From an uncultured Eubacterium sp. (GTDB lineage Bacteria; Bacillota; Clostridia; Lachnospirales; Lachnospiraceae), in assembly GCA_947178105.1 (NCBI GenBank), contig CAMWXD010000015.1, positions 1 through 64,000 on the forward strand: a stretch of DNA of 64,000 nt. Reading direction: 5' to 3'. The number at the start of each line of letters is the position of its first letter. Position 1 is the first letter of the stretch. This document shows, in pieces, positions 62,417 to 64,000 of the stretch. The notes beneath the pieces were generated by a model that was not told the origin of the DNA, did no database searches, and saw only the letters and a list, made by a program, of their open reading frames with translations. Both the position numbers and the translations under genes were made by a program.

Positions 62417-63631
62417 TCACATTTTGCTTTCTTCTATCATCTTGGTCAGTTTTTGAATCTGCTCCAAACGTGCGGCCCGGTCGGCTTCGCTTTCTTCTAA
62501 CATCTTGGTCAGGCTCTGCACCTGTTCCAGCCGCGCAGCCCGGTCGGCTTCGCTTTCTGTCAGCATTTTTGTCAGGCTTTGCACCTGTTCCAAGCGTACA
62601 GCCCGGTCAGCTTCACTTTCTTCTAACAGCTTGGTCAGGCTCTGCACCTGCTCCAGCCGCGCTGCCCGGTCGGCTTCACTTTCTGTGAATTGTTCTGCCA
62701 ACTGCCTTGTCTGATCCAAACGTGCTATGCTGTTTTCCCGCTCTGTCTGATATTTCTGCATATATTCCTGCTTTTCATCAAATAAAGCAATCATCGCTTT
62801 GATCAGCCTGCCTTGCAAAACAGCATTCAGGTAGCTGTCAATTTCCTGTTCTTCATTTACCTGTATGGGCTCTTTTGACGCAAAGAAAAACATATCATAG
62901 TCGTCGCCGAAAAATGCCGGCACAAATACAATATGACAAAATCCTACGGACTTTAGCAGGCGTTCTACTGCTGCTTTACTGTATAAATAAATGTGCTGTT
63001 CTTCTTTTAACATCCCATGAAACCTGGGGCATTCCTCCAGCATTTCCTGATAGCTCAAATCCGGGTTATAGCACGGCGTCTGTATGCACAGCACACCATA
63101 TTGTTTTATACTTTCTGCGCATTTTCTCAAAAACTCCTGCGGATCCATCACATGCTCCAGCACATCAAACGCCAGTATGGCATCGTACATGTGCGCTTTT
63201 TCTTCAAAGCTCCCGCAGCGCACTTGAATCTTTAATTCCTGCCGGATATAGTCACAGATCCATGGACTCAGTTCATAAGCAGTCTGTTCATATCCTGCAC
63301 ACTTTAAAGCATAGGACAATTGTCCAAGCCCGCATCCGATTTCCGCCACATCTGCCCCTGGTTTCACATATTTTAAAATATATTTCATCCAGTAAATCAC
63401 TCGTTCCTCCAGATACAGGTCGATCACTTCACTTAATGTCTTTTTTCCAGCAGCCTTTGTCATTACAGATTCCCAATAATTTCTGCCGTAATACCCCTCC
63501 TCATCAGATGTGATCTCAAACATGCTGCTTGTAAAAGGATATTTAGAGATCAAAGTACGGCATTGCCCGCATCTGTAATAATGCTCTGCATATTCACCCA
63601 GATTTTTATTTCCACACCAGCATTCTTCCAT
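62417..63631 (-). CDS. SAM-dependent methyltransferase with repeated coiled-coil tail
   Basis: 404 residues. The N-terminus is a Cys-rich zinc-like element (CWCGNKNLGEYAEHYYRCGQ with four Cys). The class I methyltransferase covers about 85-210: PGADVAEIGCGLGQLSYALK, then YDAILAFDVLEHVMDPQEFL. Residues 304-404 are four full 21-residue units and one partial, RLEQVQSLTKMLEESEADRA, predicted to form a parallel coiled coil of three heptads each. Coiled-coil-tailed methyltransferases of the WbdD sort can measure chain length and cap the polymer, so a chain-terminating role before Wzt export is plausible. AGAGGG precedes the ATG. Confidence 0.85.
   Translation of the reverse strand: MEECWCGNKNLGEYAEHYYRCGQCRTLISKYPFTSSMFEITSDEEGYYGRNYWESVMTKAAGKKTLSEVIDLYLEERVIYWMKYILKYVKPGADVAEIGCGLGQLSYALKCAGYEQTAYELSPWICDYIRQELKIQVRCGSFEEKAHMYDAILAFDVLEHVMDPQEFLRKCAESIKQYGVLCIQTPCYNPDLSYQEMLEECPRFHGMLKEEQHIYLYSKAAVERLLKSVGFCHIVFVPAFFGDDYDMFFFASKEPIQVNEEQEIDSYLNAVLQGRLIKAMIALFDEKQEYMQKYQTERENSIARLDQTRQLAEQFTESEADRAARLEQVQSLTKLLEESEADRAVRLEQVQSLTKMLTESEADRAARLEQVQSLTKMLEESEADRAARLEQIQKLTKMIEESKM
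62420..62722. repeat. 63-bp tandem repeats encoding the coiled-coil tail
   Basis: Four full and one partial copies of a 63-base unit, near identical at the DNA level. Each unit adds 21 residues, so recombination could vary the tail length in frame. Confidence 0.85.
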
Positions 63632-63664
63632 GACTAGCCCTCTATCGCTTTCTTTTAAGCTCTT

Positions 63665-64000
63665 TTATGACTCCTCACAAATAAAAATATCCCCTTCCAG
63701 CCCACAAATCCCATGAAACATATTTTTCATAGGCATCCCTGTCTTTTTCTCCAAAACTGCAATCCTGCCCGCACGGATCAGCGTTGCCAGACGTTCCATC
63801 CCTGCGTTTACCTCCTCCTGCTGCCTGTACATGCGCACTTCATACAATTCCCTCTGGATCGTGGCGCATCCGGCTTCAATCGTGTATTCCCCGACCTGGA
63901 GGTCCAGTTTGACCGTCTGCAAGCAGCGAAGCCTTGTCCCGGCTTTTACATGGTCTGGAAGCTCTGCGTAAATTTGCAGGTTGTCCTTGCCGTGCACAAT
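63665..64000 (-). CDS. ABC exporter ATPase, Wzt-type C-terminal domain (partial)
   Basis: The frame is open to the right edge, so the start lies outside. The visible 111 codons read HGKDNLQIYAELPDHVKAGT, then LRCLQTVKLDLQVGEYTIEA, and end with GLEGDIFICEES. This pattern of alternating strands with a Gly-Tyr-Thr-Ile turn resembles the Wzt C-terminal carbohydrate-binding domain. It thus predicts a second ABC exporter just outside the window. A GTG at 63997 could be mistaken for a start; the codon before it (ATT) is still in frame. Without the ATPase part, identification is moderate. Confidence 0.6.
   Translation of the reverse strand: MVHGKDNLQIYAELPDHVKAGTRLRCLQTVKLDLQVGEYTIEAGCATIQRELYEVRMYRQQEEVNAGMERLATLIRAGRIAVLEKKTGMPMKNMFHGICGLEGDIFICEES

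Noticed and set aside
62470-62714. Plus-strand open frames across the coiled-coil repeat region
   Set aside because: They mirror the repeats of the methyltransferase on the other strand and have no ribosome sites or known features.
1-64000. Recombinase, transposase, tRNA, rRNA or CRISPR genes
   Set aside because: No matching motifs or structures were recognised on either strand by reading; a dedicated search could still find a small RNA.

Overview
The window looks like chromosome of a Gram-positive Clostridia member, most likely Lachnospiraceae. The basis is moderate GC, near-universal AGGAGG-type ribosome binding sites, the block yceD-rpmF / plsX-acpP-rnc-smc-ftsY, an acetogenic pta and ackA, and a clostridial glgC-glgD pair. 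The genus is not determined. Almost every gene is on the minus strand; the main exception is one aminotransferase (14092-15282).

Layout. (1) 1-12423: a glycan operon read right to left: XRE-type regulator, GT4, GT2, a GT2-GT4 fusion, a Wzm/Wzt-type ABC exporter, GT2, UDP-glucose 6-dehydrogenase, UDP-xylose synthase and a methyltransferase that runs off the left edge. (2) 12424-12880: an intergenic region holding a perfect 30-bp inverted repeat around 262 bp, with a promoter that at present points away from the operon. This is a candidate invertible promoter in the OFF orientation. (3) 12881-36674: housekeeping and metabolism: a phosphoribosyltransferase/TRSP-like protein, an aminotransferase, Uma2, pta, an ECF sigma factor with a putative anti-sigma partner, a response regulator with an EAL protein, ftsY-smc-rnc-acpP-plsX, rpmF-yceD, ackA, a hydrolase, a HAD phosphatase, glgD-glgC and a phosphoesterase. 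(4) 36841-64000: a second glycan locus, also read right to left: Wzt-type exporter fragment, methyltransferases, GT4/GT2 enzymes, large membrane proteins, GtrA, a complete GDP-D-glycero-D-manno-heptose set (GmhA, HddA, a fused HddC-GmhB), a transaldolase-like enzyme, and Gmd, Rmd and Fcl-like enzymes with an AraC regulator.

The main discovery is in the second locus. Four long poly-G tracts (coding strand) lie in four genes between 45178 and 55967. A GT-C-like membrane protein reads through its G9 tract and is intact. Three SAM-dependent methyltransferases (tracts G8, G9, G10) are each split into two frames by exactly one base. Adding or removing one G restores a continuous methyltransferase in every case. 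This is the pattern of slipped-strand phase variation, and the combination of GDP-heptose synthesis with poly-G-switched methyltransferases resembles the Campylobacter jejuni capsule locus, here in a Gram-positive. The first locus appears to be controlled by a different mechanism, DNA inversion. The window would therefore carry two surface-glycan loci under two independent phase-variation systems.

No tRNA, rRNA, insertion sequence, prophage or CRISPR array was recognised. No site-specific recombinase gene is present, so the proposed inversion would need one encoded elsewhere.
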